A DNA stretch of 64,000 bases. Source: Kitasatospora acidiphila. GTDB lineage: Bacteria > Actinomycetota > Actinomycetes > Streptomycetales > Streptomycetaceae. Positions 49,976 through 59,213 of the stretch are shown here, piece by piece (within the stretch, counting starts at the first letter, position 1; each line of letters begins with the position of its first letter). Where the stretch lies: the NCBI RefSeq assembly GCF_006636205.1, contig NZ_VIGB01000003.1, positions 5,446,501 through 5,510,500 of the forward strand. The letters run 5' to 3'. A program made the translations under genes and the position numbers. The notes under the pieces are model-generated. The model searched no databases. It was not told the DNA's origin and saw only the letters and a program-made list of their open reading frames with translations.

Positions 49976-51988
49976 ATGCGCTGTCCCCGCACGGCCCGGC
50001 AGCTGATGCGCGCTGTGGCCCGCCGGGCTCGTCGGGTCGGTTTGCTACCGACCGTAACCGTGCCCAGGCAGCGGACTGCCGAGGAGCCGGTGGCTCCGGT
50101 GCAGCCGGAGCCGGTGCCCGAACCTGAACCCGAGCCCGAGCCGGTGCCGCCCACTCCCGAGGAGCTGCGCGCCGCCCGGGAGGAGCAGCTGCTCCAGGCC
50201 TCGCCCCAACTGGTGCGCGCGGACGGCCGGTTGGCCGAGGTGCGGGACGATCTGCTCTCCGGGGACGCCTATCTGCACAACTTCACCGAGGTCGCGCGGC
50301 TGCTGACCCGGGCCGGGGTGCGGTTCGCGCCGCTCGGCGGCCAGTGGACCCGCCAGTGGGTGGCGATCGCGCCGGGCCAGCGGGAGGCGGTGCTGGCCGC
50401 CTGCGCCGAGGCGTTCGAGGGGCTGCCGGTCTACGCGGACCTGCTGGGCCATGATGTGACGCTCGGTTCGGTGCTGGCCGAAGAGCTGCCGGCCGCCGTC
50501 GCGGCCCTGGAGTGGCCCGACGGGCTGCCGGGGGAGCCGTCCGACCGGCAGTTGGACGAGCCGTCGGACGACCGGTCCGCCGCGGACGCCGCCGAGGGGG
50601 AGACCACCGCCGAGGCCGACGCCGAGGAGAGCGGGGAGACGCCGGTCGACGAGCCGGCCGAGCCCCGCGTGCGGGTCAAGGGGGTGCGGATCTACCGGCC
50701 GGTGACGACCAGTGGCAAGACCCTGCTCTACGGCCCCGAGCACGGCTGCGACCTGGACTTCTGGGACGCCGGCGGCGACGACCGCGGCGCGGTCGCGGCG
50801 ATCCACGAGCCGCCGTTCGGTTGGTGGGTGCCCTCGCTGGAGGCCGACGCCGTGGCGCGGATCGGCGGCAGCGACTACCCGGTGCCGCAGGCCTTCGTCC
50901 AGCCGCGGCTGGACGACGTCACCTTCCCGGTGGACGCCGTGATCACCTGGGTCGACGACAACGACCCGGCCTGGCGGGAGCGCCGGGCCGAGCGGTTGGC
51001 CGCGATGTCCGCCCGCCCGGCCACCGGGGACGGTGCCGAACGCTTCCGCAACCGGGACGAGTTGCGCTACTGTCTGCGATCGATCGCGATGTACGCGCCG
51101 TGGATTCGCCGCGTGTACCTTGTGACGGACGGTCAGTGTCCCGACTGGTTGGCGACCGAGCACCCGGACGTCACCGTGGTGGCACATCGTCAGCTGTTCG
51201 CCGATGCGACAATATTGCCGGTATTCAACTCGCATGCCATCGAGACCCAACTGCACCGAATTCCGGACCTCGCCGAACATTTCCTCTATTTCAACGACGA
51301 CATGTTCCTCGGCCGACCGGTCCAGCCCGAACAGTTCTTCCAGGGCAATGGCGTGCCGCTGGTCAACCTCGACTCACGCGTGATCCCGCCCGGCCCGGTG
51401 GCGGCGGACGACGACGAGTACGTCGCGCCGCAGAAGAACACCCGGGCGCTGATCCGGCGCGAGCACGGCCGCGAGACCAGCCGGGTGCTCAGCCACACCC
51501 CGTACCCGATGACCCGTTCGCTGCTGGCCGAGTGCGCCGAGGTCTTCGCGGCCGAGCTGGCCGCCACCGCCCGCTCGCCGTTCCGCTCCCGCTCGGACGT
51601 CGCGCCGATCACCCTGGCGGTCGGCCACGGCTACCTGACCGGCCGGATCGCCTGGGGCCGGCTCGGCCACCGCTACCTGGACGTCGACCGGTACGCGGAG
51701 CTGGAGCGGCTTCCGGAGCTGCTGCAGTGGCGGGACACGGACAGCTTCTGCCTCAACGACGGTGATCTGGACGGGGTGCCGCCGGCCGAGCAGGACCGGC
51801 AGGTCACCGTGTTCCTGCAGGACTACTTCCCGGTGAGCGGGCCACTGGAGCGCACCCCGCCGGTGCCGGCCGCGCGCGCCCCGCTGGCCGTGGTGGAGCC
51901 CGCTTCGGAGCAGGAGGCTTCGGAGGAGCAAGCCTCGGCGGAGCAGGCCGTGGCCGAGCCGGCCGACTCGGAGCACCAGACGGTCTGA
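49976..51988 (+). CDS. Stealth family sugar-phosphotransferase
   Basis: Transfers sugar-1-phosphate from an activated nucleotide sugar to a glycan, making capsule- or teichoic-like phosphopolymers. After a basic N-terminus and a (PEP)n repeat, the four Stealth regions are seen: CR1 DAVITWVDDNDPAW (about residue 322), CR2 FRNRDELRYCLRSI through LYFNDDMFLG, CR3 LSHTPYPMTRS and CR4 near YFPVSG. ATG 49976 and 49973 follow GGAGAG at once; the ATG at 49928 lies only about 3 bases after the predicted transcript start. A short stretch around 51100-51310, covering the most conserved part, has clearly lower GC in third positions than the flanks. A 21-bp bidirectional terminator follows. Confidence 0.88.
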   Translation: MRCPRTARQLMRAVARRARRVGLLPTVTVPRQRTAEEPVAPVQPEPVPEPEPEPEPVPPTPEELRAAREEQLLQASPQLVRADGRLAEVRDDLLSGDAYLHNFTEVARLLTRAGVRFAPLGGQWTRQWVAIAPGQREAVLAACAEAFEGLPVYADLLGHDVTLGSVLAEELPAAVAALEWPDGLPGEPSDRQLDEPSDDRSAADAAEGETTAEADAEESGETPVDEPAEPRVRVKGVRIYRPVTTSGKTLLYGPEHGCDLDFWDAGGDDRGAVAAIHEPPFGWWVPSLEADAVARIGGSDYPVPQAFVQPRLDDVTFPVDAVITWVDDNDPAWRERRAERLAAMSARPATGDGAERFRNRDELRYCLRSIAMYAPWIRRVYLVTDGQCPDWLATEHPDVTVVAHRQLFADATILPVFNSHAIETQLHRIPDLAEHFLYFNDDMFLGRPVQPEQFFQGNGVPLVNLDSRVIPPGPVAADDDEYVAPQKNTRALIRREHGRETSRVLSHTPYPMTRSLLAECAEVFAAELAATARSPFRSRSDVAPITLAVGHGYLTGRIAWGRLGHRYLDVDRYAELERLPELLQWRDTDSFCLNDGDLDGVPPAEQDRQVTVFLQDYFPVSGPLERTPPVPAARAPLAVVEPASEQEASEEQASAEQAVAEPADSEHQTV

Positions 51989-52002
51989 CCCGCCGACCGC
52001 AG

Positions 52003-52049
52003 CAGAAAGCCTGTGGGGCCCGCACATCGCGGGCCCCACAGGCTTTCTG
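52003..52049. terminator. Bidirectional terminator between convergent polymer genes
   Basis: A perfect 21-bp stem (left arm 52003-52023, right arm 52029-52049) with a 5-base loop, flanked by A- and T-rich ends (cagaaagcc / ggctttctg) so that it can work in both directions. Confidence 0.92.
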
Positions 52050-52057
52050 GCGACCGG

Positions 52058-55000
52058 TCAGCCGAGCAGGCCGTCCACCACCCGGGCGGCGGCGTGGCCG
52101 TCGTCCAGGTCGCAGTACTCGGACCGGAACCGCTCATAGGCGTCGCGGTACTCCCGGGCCACCTCGTCGACCCGGCCCAGCGTCTCGACCAGCTCCTGGG
52201 AGGTGCGCAGCAGCGGACCCGGCGCATCCTCGGTGAAGTCGAAGGTGAAGCCGCACAGGTTGTCCCGGTAGTGCTCCAGGTCGTAGGTGAAGAACAGCAC
52301 CGGGCGGCCGGTGTTCATGAAGTCGAAGACCGAGGCCGAGTAGTCGGTCACCAGCACATCGGCGATCAGCAGCAGGTCGGCCATGTCGGGGTAGCGCGAG
52401 ACGTCCCAGACGTAGCCGTTGCCGGCGTCCGGCACCGGGCCGAAGCAGTTGTGGTGCGGGCGGACCAGCAGCACCTGGTCCTCGCCGAGCGCCTCCCGGG
52501 CCGCGGCGACGTCCACGCGCAGGTCGATCTGGTAGCCGCCCTGCGGGCGCTTGCGGTCCTCCCGGAAGGTCGGCGCGTACAGCACCACCTTCTTGCCCTC
52601 CGGCAGACCGAGCCGGCGGCGCACCTCGGCGGCCCGCTTCTCCCGGTCGGGGGAGAACAGGATGTCGTTGTGCGGGTAGCCGGTCTCCAGCAGCTCGCCC
52701 TTGAAGTCGAAGGCGCGGCGCAGCACCGGCGAGGCGAACGAGGAGCCCGAGACGAGCTTGGTCCAGTTCGGCACCTCGCGGTCCAGGTGCTTCAGGTAGT
52801 TGCTGTCGATGAACCAGATCTTCTCGAAGTCGTGGCCGATCCGCTTCAGCGGACTGCCCACCCAGGTCTGGAGTATCACCTGGCCGGGCCGGCTCTTCAT
52901 GAAGTCGGGCAGCTGGGCGCTGGTGACGATGTACTTGGCGGTGGCCATCGCCTCGAACCACTCGGGGCTCCACTGCCGCAGCGCGCGGGCGCTCTGCGGC
53001 AGCTCGGTCTGGCCGTCGTCCACCGTCCACAGGTGCTCCAGCGGCAGGCCGCGGCGGACCAGCTCCTCGTGGATCGCGCGCGGCGAGCCCGCGTACTGGC
53101 CGCCGCCCGCCACGTTGTAGAGCACCGCGTCGCGCAGCGGCTTCTGCTGGGCGGCGGGGTAGATCTCCTTGCGCAGCAGGCGCTGCCGGTAACCGCTGCG
53201 CTCGTGCGCGCCGAGGTCGGCGTGCGACTCCAGCGACAGGGTGTCGAAGTAGCGGCGCTCCAGGGTCACCTGCTTGCCGCGGGAGCGGATCTCCAGCGGC
53301 AGCCGGGTGTGGGCCGCCAGCGCCACGTGGGCCTTGGGCCAGGCGAATTCCGGGTCGCCGTCGACGGGCCGGAAGAAGAGGTCCCAGGTGCCCTTGTGCA
53401 GCGGCACCCGGCCGGCGTGGGTGCCCAGCGGCACGGCCGGCAGCTGCACCTCGAACCGGCCGTCCTTGACCACCAGCGGGTGCAGGTACTCCTCCTCCCG
53501 CCAGTTGTGGCGGAGCACCAGGTCGTAGTGGTGCTCGCCGGGCAGCGGGAACCGGCCGGACAGCGTGAAGCCGGCTTCGTCGGCCGCGGTCAGCTCGGTG
53601 ACCACCGGCTGCACCACCTGGTCGGCGAACTGCAGGTGGCCGGTGTCGGTGGGCTTGGAGACCAGGGTGCGGGCGGTGCCCAGCGGGGCCTCGGGGTTGA
53701 GCGGCAGGTCCAGGTGCTCCAGCGGCACCCGGTCGTCCACCATGATCTCCAGCACGTCGCCGTTGGCCAGCAGCAGGCCGGCGTACCAGTGGTCGCTGGT
53801 GCGCTCGTCGGCCGCCGGGTCCAGCGCACGCCAGCGGTCGCGCACCTCGGCCAGCGAGGCCAGCGGGATCCGCGCCGTGAACGGCACCGGGCGACCGGTC
53901 GGGGTGCCGAACTCCACCGGGAAGTCGATCTTGATGCCGGATTCGCTGTGGTGCATCTGCAGCCGCATCCCGGCCAGCTCGGACGCGCTGCGCACGGTGC
54001 CGGTCAGCTCGACCGCGCCGTCCACCGCCTTGATCGAGCCGATCGCGGCGCGCAGCCTCTCGACCACCAGGTGCAGGAAGCCGTCCTTCAGGCGGGGCAC
54101 CACCCGGGTGGTGGCGTCCGCCCAGTGGATCGGGTAGCTCTGCGCGGTGTCGGCCCAGCCACCGGAGATCCGGCCCTTGTAGACGCCCGACTTGCCGGCG
54201 CCGGCGACCAGCACCCGCCAGGTGCCGTCCTGCCACTGGCCGTGCTTCTTCAGCTTGGCCGGGTCGATCAGCACGGAGAAGCCGGACCAGTCGCAGCTGT
54301 ACAGGTCGTGCGGCGAGGAGGCGGTGGCCTCCGGGGAGTACATGGTCTTGGTGGAGAAGGTGACGAACCGCTTCCCCTTGGCCTCGCGCAGCACGATCAT
54401 CTTGACCAGGTCGTGCTTGCCCTCGGCGCCCAGGTGCTCGGGGAAGGCGTGCCCGGTCAGCTTGAGCTTGCCGTCCTCCCAGGACGACTGGTAGACCCGG
54501 CTGCGCATCACCAGCGCGTTGTCCAGCCGCAGCACGTCCGCCGGCACGCTCTTGCGCCCGCCGCGCAGGAACGGGTAGTCGGCGTACGGGCGCAGCAGGC
54601 CGCGCGCCGGGGCGGCGCCGTTGCTCTCGGCCTCGAACTGCATCTGCTCGACGAACTCGTCGATCCGGCCCTGCAGGGTCAGGTGGTACTTCAGCCGCAG
54701 CGGGGCCCGCAGCTTCTTGACGTGCTCGGGGCCGATCGCCCGGAGCAGCCGGCCCACGCACTGCACATAGGCGTCGCGGTAGTCCTGCTCGCCGTCGACC
54801 ACCGACCAGAAGAACATCGGGATCTCCTCGACGAGGTTGTTCTCGTCGTAGGAGTGCAGGTAGTCGCGGTACTTGGGCTCGGGCTGCTTGCCCAGCCAGG
54901 CGCGGACCAGCTCCATCGAGGTGACCCGGTCGATCAGGCCCTTGGGGTTGGTGCGCATCTGGGTGATCGACATCTCGCCGACCTCGCGCTCACGCCAGTG

Positions 55001-55621
55001 GTAGATCGGGTCGGCCAGCACGTCCACGCTCTTGGCCATGTAGTGGTGCGGCACGCTGACCGGCGCGTCCTCGTAGAGGATGCCCTCGGGGTACAGCAGA
55101 CCCGCCATGTCCCAGAACGAACGGCGGTACACCTTGTTCCACGCGGTGCGGTCGGTGACCAGCTCCGGGCGCTCGGTGATGTGGGTCTTCAGCACCGTCT
55201 CGCGGAACGGCTTGGAGTGGCCGCCGGACTGGTAGTAGCCGACCGCCCGGAAGCGCAGCACATTGCCGCTGCAGAAGTCGGAGCCGGTCTTGTCCAGCGT
55301 GCTGATCATCAGCTCGTAGGCGCTGGGCGGCACGGTGTCGTCACTGTCGACGAAGGCCAGGAACTCCGTGCCGTCGGTCAGGTGCAGCAAGCCGGTGTTG
55401 CGGGCCGCCCCCAGGCCCGCGTTCTGCTTGCGCACCAGCCGGAACCGGGAGTCCTGGGCGGCGAACGCCTCGGCGATGGCGGCACTGCCGTCCTTGGAGC
55501 CGTCGTCGACCATGATGCACTCGAGGTCGCTCATGGTCTGGGCAGCGATCGATTCCAGACATTCCTGCAGGTACCGCTCGACGTTGTAGATCGGAACAAC
55601 GACGGAGAGACGGGGGGCCAT
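52058..55621 (-). CDS. Fusion of a GT2 glycosyltransferase and a CDP-glycerol glycerophosphotransferase (TagF-like)
   Basis: The 1187-residue protein starts MAPRLSVVVPIYNVERYLQ, a GT2 domain with DDGSKDGS and the DSDD metal site (about residues 40-100). A long middle part (about 330-780) has repeated beta-sandwich-like segments. The C-terminal 400 residues are the TagB/TagF domain: YNVAGGGQYAGSPRAIHEEL, VVLYAPTFRED, LVRPHHN, YPDMADLLLIADVLVTDYS and FFTYDLEHY. It should polymerise a wall teichoic acid or similar glycerol/ribitol phosphate polymer at the membrane's inner face. ATG 55621 follows a weak AAAGG. It converges with the Stealth gene, another phosphopolymer enzyme. Confidence 0.9.
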   Translation of the reverse strand: MAPRLSVVVPIYNVERYLQECLESIAAQTMSDLECIMVDDGSKDGSAAIAEAFAAQDSRFRLVRKQNAGLGAARNTGLLHLTDGTEFLAFVDSDDTVPPSAYELMISTLDKTGSDFCSGNVLRFRAVGYYQSGGHSKPFRETVLKTHITERPELVTDRTAWNKVYRRSFWDMAGLLYPEGILYEDAPVSVPHHYMAKSVDVLADPIYHWREREVGEMSITQMRTNPKGLIDRVTSMELVRAWLGKQPEPKYRDYLHSYDENNLVEEIPMFFWSVVDGEQDYRDAYVQCVGRLLRAIGPEHVKKLRAPLRLKYHLTLQGRIDEFVEQMQFEAESNGAAPARGLLRPYADYPFLRGGRKSVPADVLRLDNALVMRSRVYQSSWEDGKLKLTGHAFPEHLGAEGKHDLVKMIVLREAKGKRFVTFSTKTMYSPEATASSPHDLYSCDWSGFSVLIDPAKLKKHGQWQDGTWRVLVAGAGKSGVYKGRISGGWADTAQSYPIHWADATTRVVPRLKDGFLHLVVERLRAAIGSIKAVDGAVELTGTVRSASELAGMRLQMHHSESGIKIDFPVEFGTPTGRPVPFTARIPLASLAEVRDRWRALDPAADERTSDHWYAGLLLANGDVLEIMVDDRVPLEHLDLPLNPEAPLGTARTLVSKPTDTGHLQFADQVVQPVVTELTAADEAGFTLSGRFPLPGEHHYDLVLRHNWREEEYLHPLVVKDGRFEVQLPAVPLGTHAGRVPLHKGTWDLFFRPVDGDPEFAWPKAHVALAAHTRLPLEIRSRGKQVTLERRYFDTLSLESHADLGAHERSGYRQRLLRKEIYPAAQQKPLRDAVLYNVAGGGQYAGSPRAIHEELVRRGLPLEHLWTVDDGQTELPQSARALRQWSPEWFEAMATAKYIVTSAQLPDFMKSRPGQVILQTWVGSPLKRIGHDFEKIWFIDSNYLKHLDREVPNWTKLVSGSSFASPVLRRAFDFKGELLETGYPHNDILFSPDREKRAAEVRRRLGLPEGKKVVLYAPTFREDRKRPQGGYQIDLRVDVAAAREALGEDQVLLVRPHHNCFGPVPDAGNGYVWDVSRYPDMADLLLIADVLVTDYSASVFDFMNTGRPVLFFTYDLEHYRDNLCGFTFDFTEDAPGPLLRTSQELVETLGRVDEVAREYRDAYERFRSEYCDLDDGHAAARVVDGLLG

Positions 55622-55780
55622 CAGCTGCGCGGGCCTTTCATCGGCGGATGGAGACGACCAGCCGGCCTGGGGCCCGGGGCCCGGCACAGCGGCTCTACCG
55701 CGATCCTATCGGTTGGTTCAAGCCGCCCTCCCGGCTCGCGAGCTGCCCGGCCCGGCGGCGGAGCTGCCAGGCTGGCCCGC

Positions 55781-56719
55781 ATGGGATTCCTCAGCAAGCT
55801 GCCGGTGGTCGGGCCGGTGGTCGCGGCGGTGCTGCGCAGCCGCCCGTACCGGGTGTTCCGGCACTTCTCGGCGGTCGGGGGCAACCGGTTGGCCGGCGCG
55901 GTCACCTTCTACGGGTTCCTGGCGCTCTTCCCGCTGTTGACGGTGGCCCTGGCGGTCGCGGTCTCCACCCTCACCCCGAGCCGGGTGGAGTCGCTCAAGC
56001 ACCGGATCGCCGAGCAGGTGCCGGGGCTGGCCAACGCGCTGGGGCTGGACTCGCTGATCGCCAACGCCGCCACCGTCGGGCTGATCAGCGGCCTGCTGCT
56101 GGTGGCCTCCGGCCTCGGCTGGGTGGACACCATGCGCGCCTCGATCCGGGTGATCTGGCAGCTGCCCGAGGACGACCGCAATGTGCTGGTGCGGCGGATC
56201 ACCGACTGCGTGGTGCTGGTCGGCCTCGGCGGGGTCTCGATCGTCTCGCTGGGCGCCTCGGCGGTCGGCACCCGGCTGGCCGGGCGGCTGGCAGCGGCGC
56301 TGGGACTGGCCGGCGGGGGCCCCGGGCACTGGCTGCTGGCGGTGGCCGGCTTCGTCATCGCGGTCGGCGCCGACCTGCTGCTCTTCCTCTACCTCCTGGC
56401 GCCGTTCCCGGGGATCGAGGGGCAGCGCCGGCGCGACCTGCTGGCCGCCGCGCTGATCGGTGCCGTGGGCTTCGAGGTGCTGAAGGTGGGGCTCTCCTCC
56501 TACCTGGGCTACGTGGCGGGCAGGAGCCTCTACGGCGCCTTCGGGGTACCGGTGGCGCTGCTGCTGTGGATCAACTTCATCTGCCGGCTGCTGATGTACT
56601 GCGTCTCCTGGACCGCGGCGGCCGACCCGGAGCTGGCCAGGGCCCGGGCCCTGGCCAGGGCGGAGGACGCCTACCGGGCGGCGGGCGGGCCGGCCGCGGG
56701 CCCGCCGCCGGCCCGCTAG
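55781..56719 (+). CDS. YihY/virulence factor BrkB family membrane protein
   Basis: The 312-residue protein has six helices: GAVTFYGFLALFPLLTVALAV with the family AxYxxxxLxP-type pattern, GLISGLLLVASGLGWVDTMR, VSIVSLGASAVGTRL, FVIAVGADLLLFLYLLAP, LLAAALIGAVGFEVLKVGLS and GAFGVPVALLLWINFICRL. Family function is debated; the historical RNase BN label is wrong for this fold. ATG 55781 follows no strong ribosome site. The last bases overlap the convergent carboxypeptidase stop. Confidence 0.9.
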   Translation: MGFLSKLPVVGPVVAAVLRSRPYRVFRHFSAVGGNRLAGAVTFYGFLALFPLLTVALAVAVSTLTPSRVESLKHRIAEQVPGLANALGLDSLIANAATVGLISGLLLVASGLGWVDTMRASIRVIWQLPEDDRNVLVRRITDCVVLVGLGGVSIVSLGASAVGTRLAGRLAAALGLAGGGPGHWLLAVAGFVIAVGADLLLFLYLLAPFPGIEGQRRRDLLAAALIGAVGFEVLKVGLSSYLGYVAGRSLYGAFGVPVALLLWINFICRLLMYCVSWTAAADPELARARALARAEDAYRAAGGPAAGPPPAR

Positions 56720-57938
56720 CGGCGGCGCAGGGCGGTCGAGCCGCCACCCGGCCCCGGCTCGTCGGGCGGCGCGCCCTCACCGGTGGCCGGCTGTCCGGCG
56801 TTCCGGCGCCGGCGCCGGTTCAGCAGCCAGCCCGCCGCGCTGGCGCAGAGCGCGGCCGCGCCGATCACCGCCCAGTCCCCGGCGCCGACCGTCCGGACGT
56901 TGGATGCCGACGCCTGCACGGTCGGCACCCGGCCGGTCGCGGGGGAGGCTGACGCGGCGGCGGACGGTGCCGGGGTGGGGTGGGCTGCGGGGCCACCAGG
57001 GTGCCGATCGGGCGGGCCCGGTTCCCGGCGGCGAAGCCCCAGTCCAGCAGTGCGGCGCTCTCGTCGTACACCTTCATGTAGGTGTCCGGGTGCATCACGG
57101 CGACCAGCAGGGTGCGGCCGTCGCGCTGCGCGGCGCCGACGAAGGTGGAGCCGGCGTTGCTGGTGTAGCCGTTCTTGACCCCGATCAGGCCCGGGTACTT
57201 GCCGAGCAGCCGGTCGGTGTTCTGGATCCCGAAGCTGGCGCGCTGCCCGGTGGCCTTGTCGACCGCTCCCGGGAACTGGGCGTCCTTGGTGCCGCAGTAG
57301 GAGCGGAAGTCGGCATTGCGCAGGCCCTCGCGGGCGAACAGCGTCAGGTCGTAGGCCGAGCTCAGCTGGCCGTCCTCGTCGTAGCCGTCGGGGGAGACGA
57401 CCTCGGTGTCGGCGGCGCCCAGGGCCCGGGCCTTCTGGTTCATCTCCCGGACGGTCTGGTCGACCCCGCCGTTCATGTGGGCCAGCACGTGCACCGCGTC
57501 GTTGCCGGAGGGCAGGAAGACGCCCCGCCACAGGTCCTGGACCGTGTAGTCCAGGTCCTCCTTGACACCGACCAGGCTGCTGCCCGGACCCATGCCCGTC
57601 AGGTCCTCGGGCGTCACCCGGTGCACGGTGTCGCGCGGGAACTTGGGCAGCACGACGTCCGCGAAGAGCATCTTCAGGGTGCTGGCCGGGGGCAGCCGCA
57701 GATGTGCCCGGTAGGCCGCGAGCACATCGCCGGTGCCGGCGTCGGCGACCAGCCAGGACATCCCGGTCAGCCCGTCGGGCAGCTTGGGCGCCCCCGAGGA
57801 GACCTGCACGTCGGGCTGCCCCAGCCGCTCGCCGCCGACCACCCCGCCGGACGGCGACGGGTCGGCGGTGGCGCTGCCGGCGGTGGCCAGCACCAGGGCG
57901 GTGGCCAGCGCTACCGCCAGCCGACCAGTACGACTCAT
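56716..57938 (-). CDS. D-alanyl-D-alanine carboxypeptidase (S11, DacA/DacC-like), apparent frameshift before the C-terminal anchor
   Basis: Trims the terminal D-Ala of peptidoglycan outside the cell. A signal peptide (about residues 1-25) precedes the S11 domain: SxxK as PASTLKM, SxN as LPSGNDAV, and the KTG-equivalent as VKNGYTSNAG. In the frame as given the end is a Pro/Arg/His tail stopping at 56865. In another frame a normal ending appears: HPTPAPSAAASASPATG, a membrane helix (WAVIGAAALCASAAGWLL) and RRRRRNAG, ending at 56716. One extra base in the G-run at 56977-56980 joins them into a 407-residue protein. ATG 57938 is the likely start. Confidence 0.85.
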
Positions 57939-58101
57939 AAGGTGATCATTCGAATACACGCCGTGTCCGTACCCGTCCGACCGCCCCCGCGCCCAGCCGC
58001 GCCGCGAGCATCGCCCCAACCGGGGACCCCGGACTGGGCCGAACGGCCGCCCACCCATACTGGACGGACAGGCTCGGCCCCACCCCGAAGGACTCACCGC
58101 C

Positions 58102-58350
58102 ATGACGCTCAGCCGCCGCACCTCCTGGTTCCTCACCGCCTTCGGCGCCTGGTCGGTGATCATCTGGACGACCTTCGTCAAGAACCTCTGGGCGGACTCC
58201 GGCCACCAGGCCTTCACCAACGGCGACCACTCCCAGCCCACCGCCTTCTTCTGGATCCACCTGGCCCTCGCCATCACCTCCTTCATCCTCGGAGTCCTGG
58301 TCGGCCTGATCGGCCTCCGCGGCCTGCGCCCGGCCAAGGCCGCGGCCTGA
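58102..58350 (+). CDS. SCO4848 family small membrane protein
   Basis: An 82-residue protein with two helices (TSWFLTAFGAWSVIIWTTFV and FFWIHLALAITSFILGVLVG) joined by a loop with NLWADSGHQAF. This matches the streptomycete family named after SCO4848, which stands beside the same D,D-carboxypeptidase in S. coelicolor. It is divergent from the carboxypeptidase and ends before a strong hairpin. The function is unknown. Confidence 0.85.
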   Translation: MTLSRRTSWFLTAFGAWSVIIWTTFVKNLWADSGHQAFTNGDHSQPTAFFWIHLALAITSFILGVLVGLIGLRGLRPAKAAA

Positions 58351-58380
58351 CGGACCGTCGGCCGCCAAGGCCGCTGAACG

Positions 58381-58420
58381 CCTGAGGGCCCGCCCGGTGT
58401 GAACCGGGCGGGCCCTCAGG
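58381..58420. terminator. Hairpin terminator between the SCO4848-like gene and sdhB
   Basis: A perfect 18-bp stem (cctgagggcccgcccggt with its complement) and a 4-base loop between convergent genes. Confidence 0.88.
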
Positions 58421-58436
58421 CGTTGCTGGGGAGCCG

Positions 58437-59213
58437 TCAGAAGCGGCGCGTCACCAGGGCGCGCTTGACTTCCTGGATGGCCTTGGTGACCTCGATGCCA
58501 CGCGGGCAGGCCTCCGAGCAGTTGAAGGTGGTGCGGCAGCGCCACACGCCCTCGCGGTCGTTGAGGATCTCCAGGCGCTGCTCGGCGCCCTCGTCACGCG
58601 AGTCGAAGATGAAACGGTGCGCGTTGACGATGGCGGCCGGGCCGAAGTACTGGCCGTCGTTCCAGAAGACCGGGCAGGACGAGGTGCACGCGGCGCACAG
58701 GATGCACTTGGTGGTGTCGTCGAAGCGCTCGCGGTCCTCGGCGGACTGCAGGCGCTCACGGGTCGGCTCGTTCCCCTTGGTGATGAGGAACGGCATCACG
58801 TCCTTGTAGGCCTGGAAGAACGGGTCCATGTCGACCACCAGGTCCTTGAGGACGGTGAGGCCCTTGATGGCCTCGATGGTGATCGGCTTTTCCGGGTTGA
58901 CGTCCTTGATGAGCGTCTTGCAGGCGAGCCGGTTGCGGCCGTTGATCCGCATGGCGTCGGAACCGCAGATGCCGTGCGCGCAGGAGCGGCGGTAGGTGAG
59001 GGTGCCGTCCTGCTCCCACTTGACCTTGTTGAGGGCGTCCAGGACGCGCTCCTTGGGGTCCATGGAGAGCTGGTAGTCGACCCACACCGGGTCCGGGTGC
59101 TCCTCCGGGTTGAACCGGCGGATCCGCAGGGTCACGGTGATCAGCTGGACCGCGCCGGACTCGGCCGCGTCCAGGGCCGCCGAGTGCGGGGCGTCCATCG
59201 TGGGGGCGCTCAT
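58437..59213 (-). CDS. sdhB: Succinate dehydrogenase iron-sulfur subunit
   Basis: Electron-transfer subunit of complex II. The 258 residues carry the [2Fe-2S] ligands in RRSCAHGICGSDAM (about residue 82), the [4Fe-4S] ligands in CILCAACTSSCPV and the [3Fe-4S] ligands in CRTTFNCSEACPRGI. The start ATG shares a base with the sdhA stop (TGATG). It is last in sdhCDAB. Confidence 0.97.
   Translation of the reverse strand: MSAPTMDAPHSAALDAAESGAVQLITVTLRIRRFNPEEHPDPVWVDYQLSMDPKERVLDALNKVKWEQDGTLTYRRSCAHGICGSDAMRINGRNRLACKTLIKDVNPEKPITIEAIKGLTVLKDLVVDMDPFFQAYKDVMPFLITKGNEPTRERLQSAEDRERFDDTTKCILCAACTSSCPVFWNDGQYFGPAAIVNAHRFIFDSRDEGAEQRLEILNDREGVWRCRTTFNCSEACPRGIEVTKAIQEVKRALVTRRF

Noticed and set aside
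52013..55780. Long plus-strand open frame running into the YihY gene
   Set aside because: Antisense to the GT2-TagF gene; only the part from ATG 55781 has membrane helices and family motifs.
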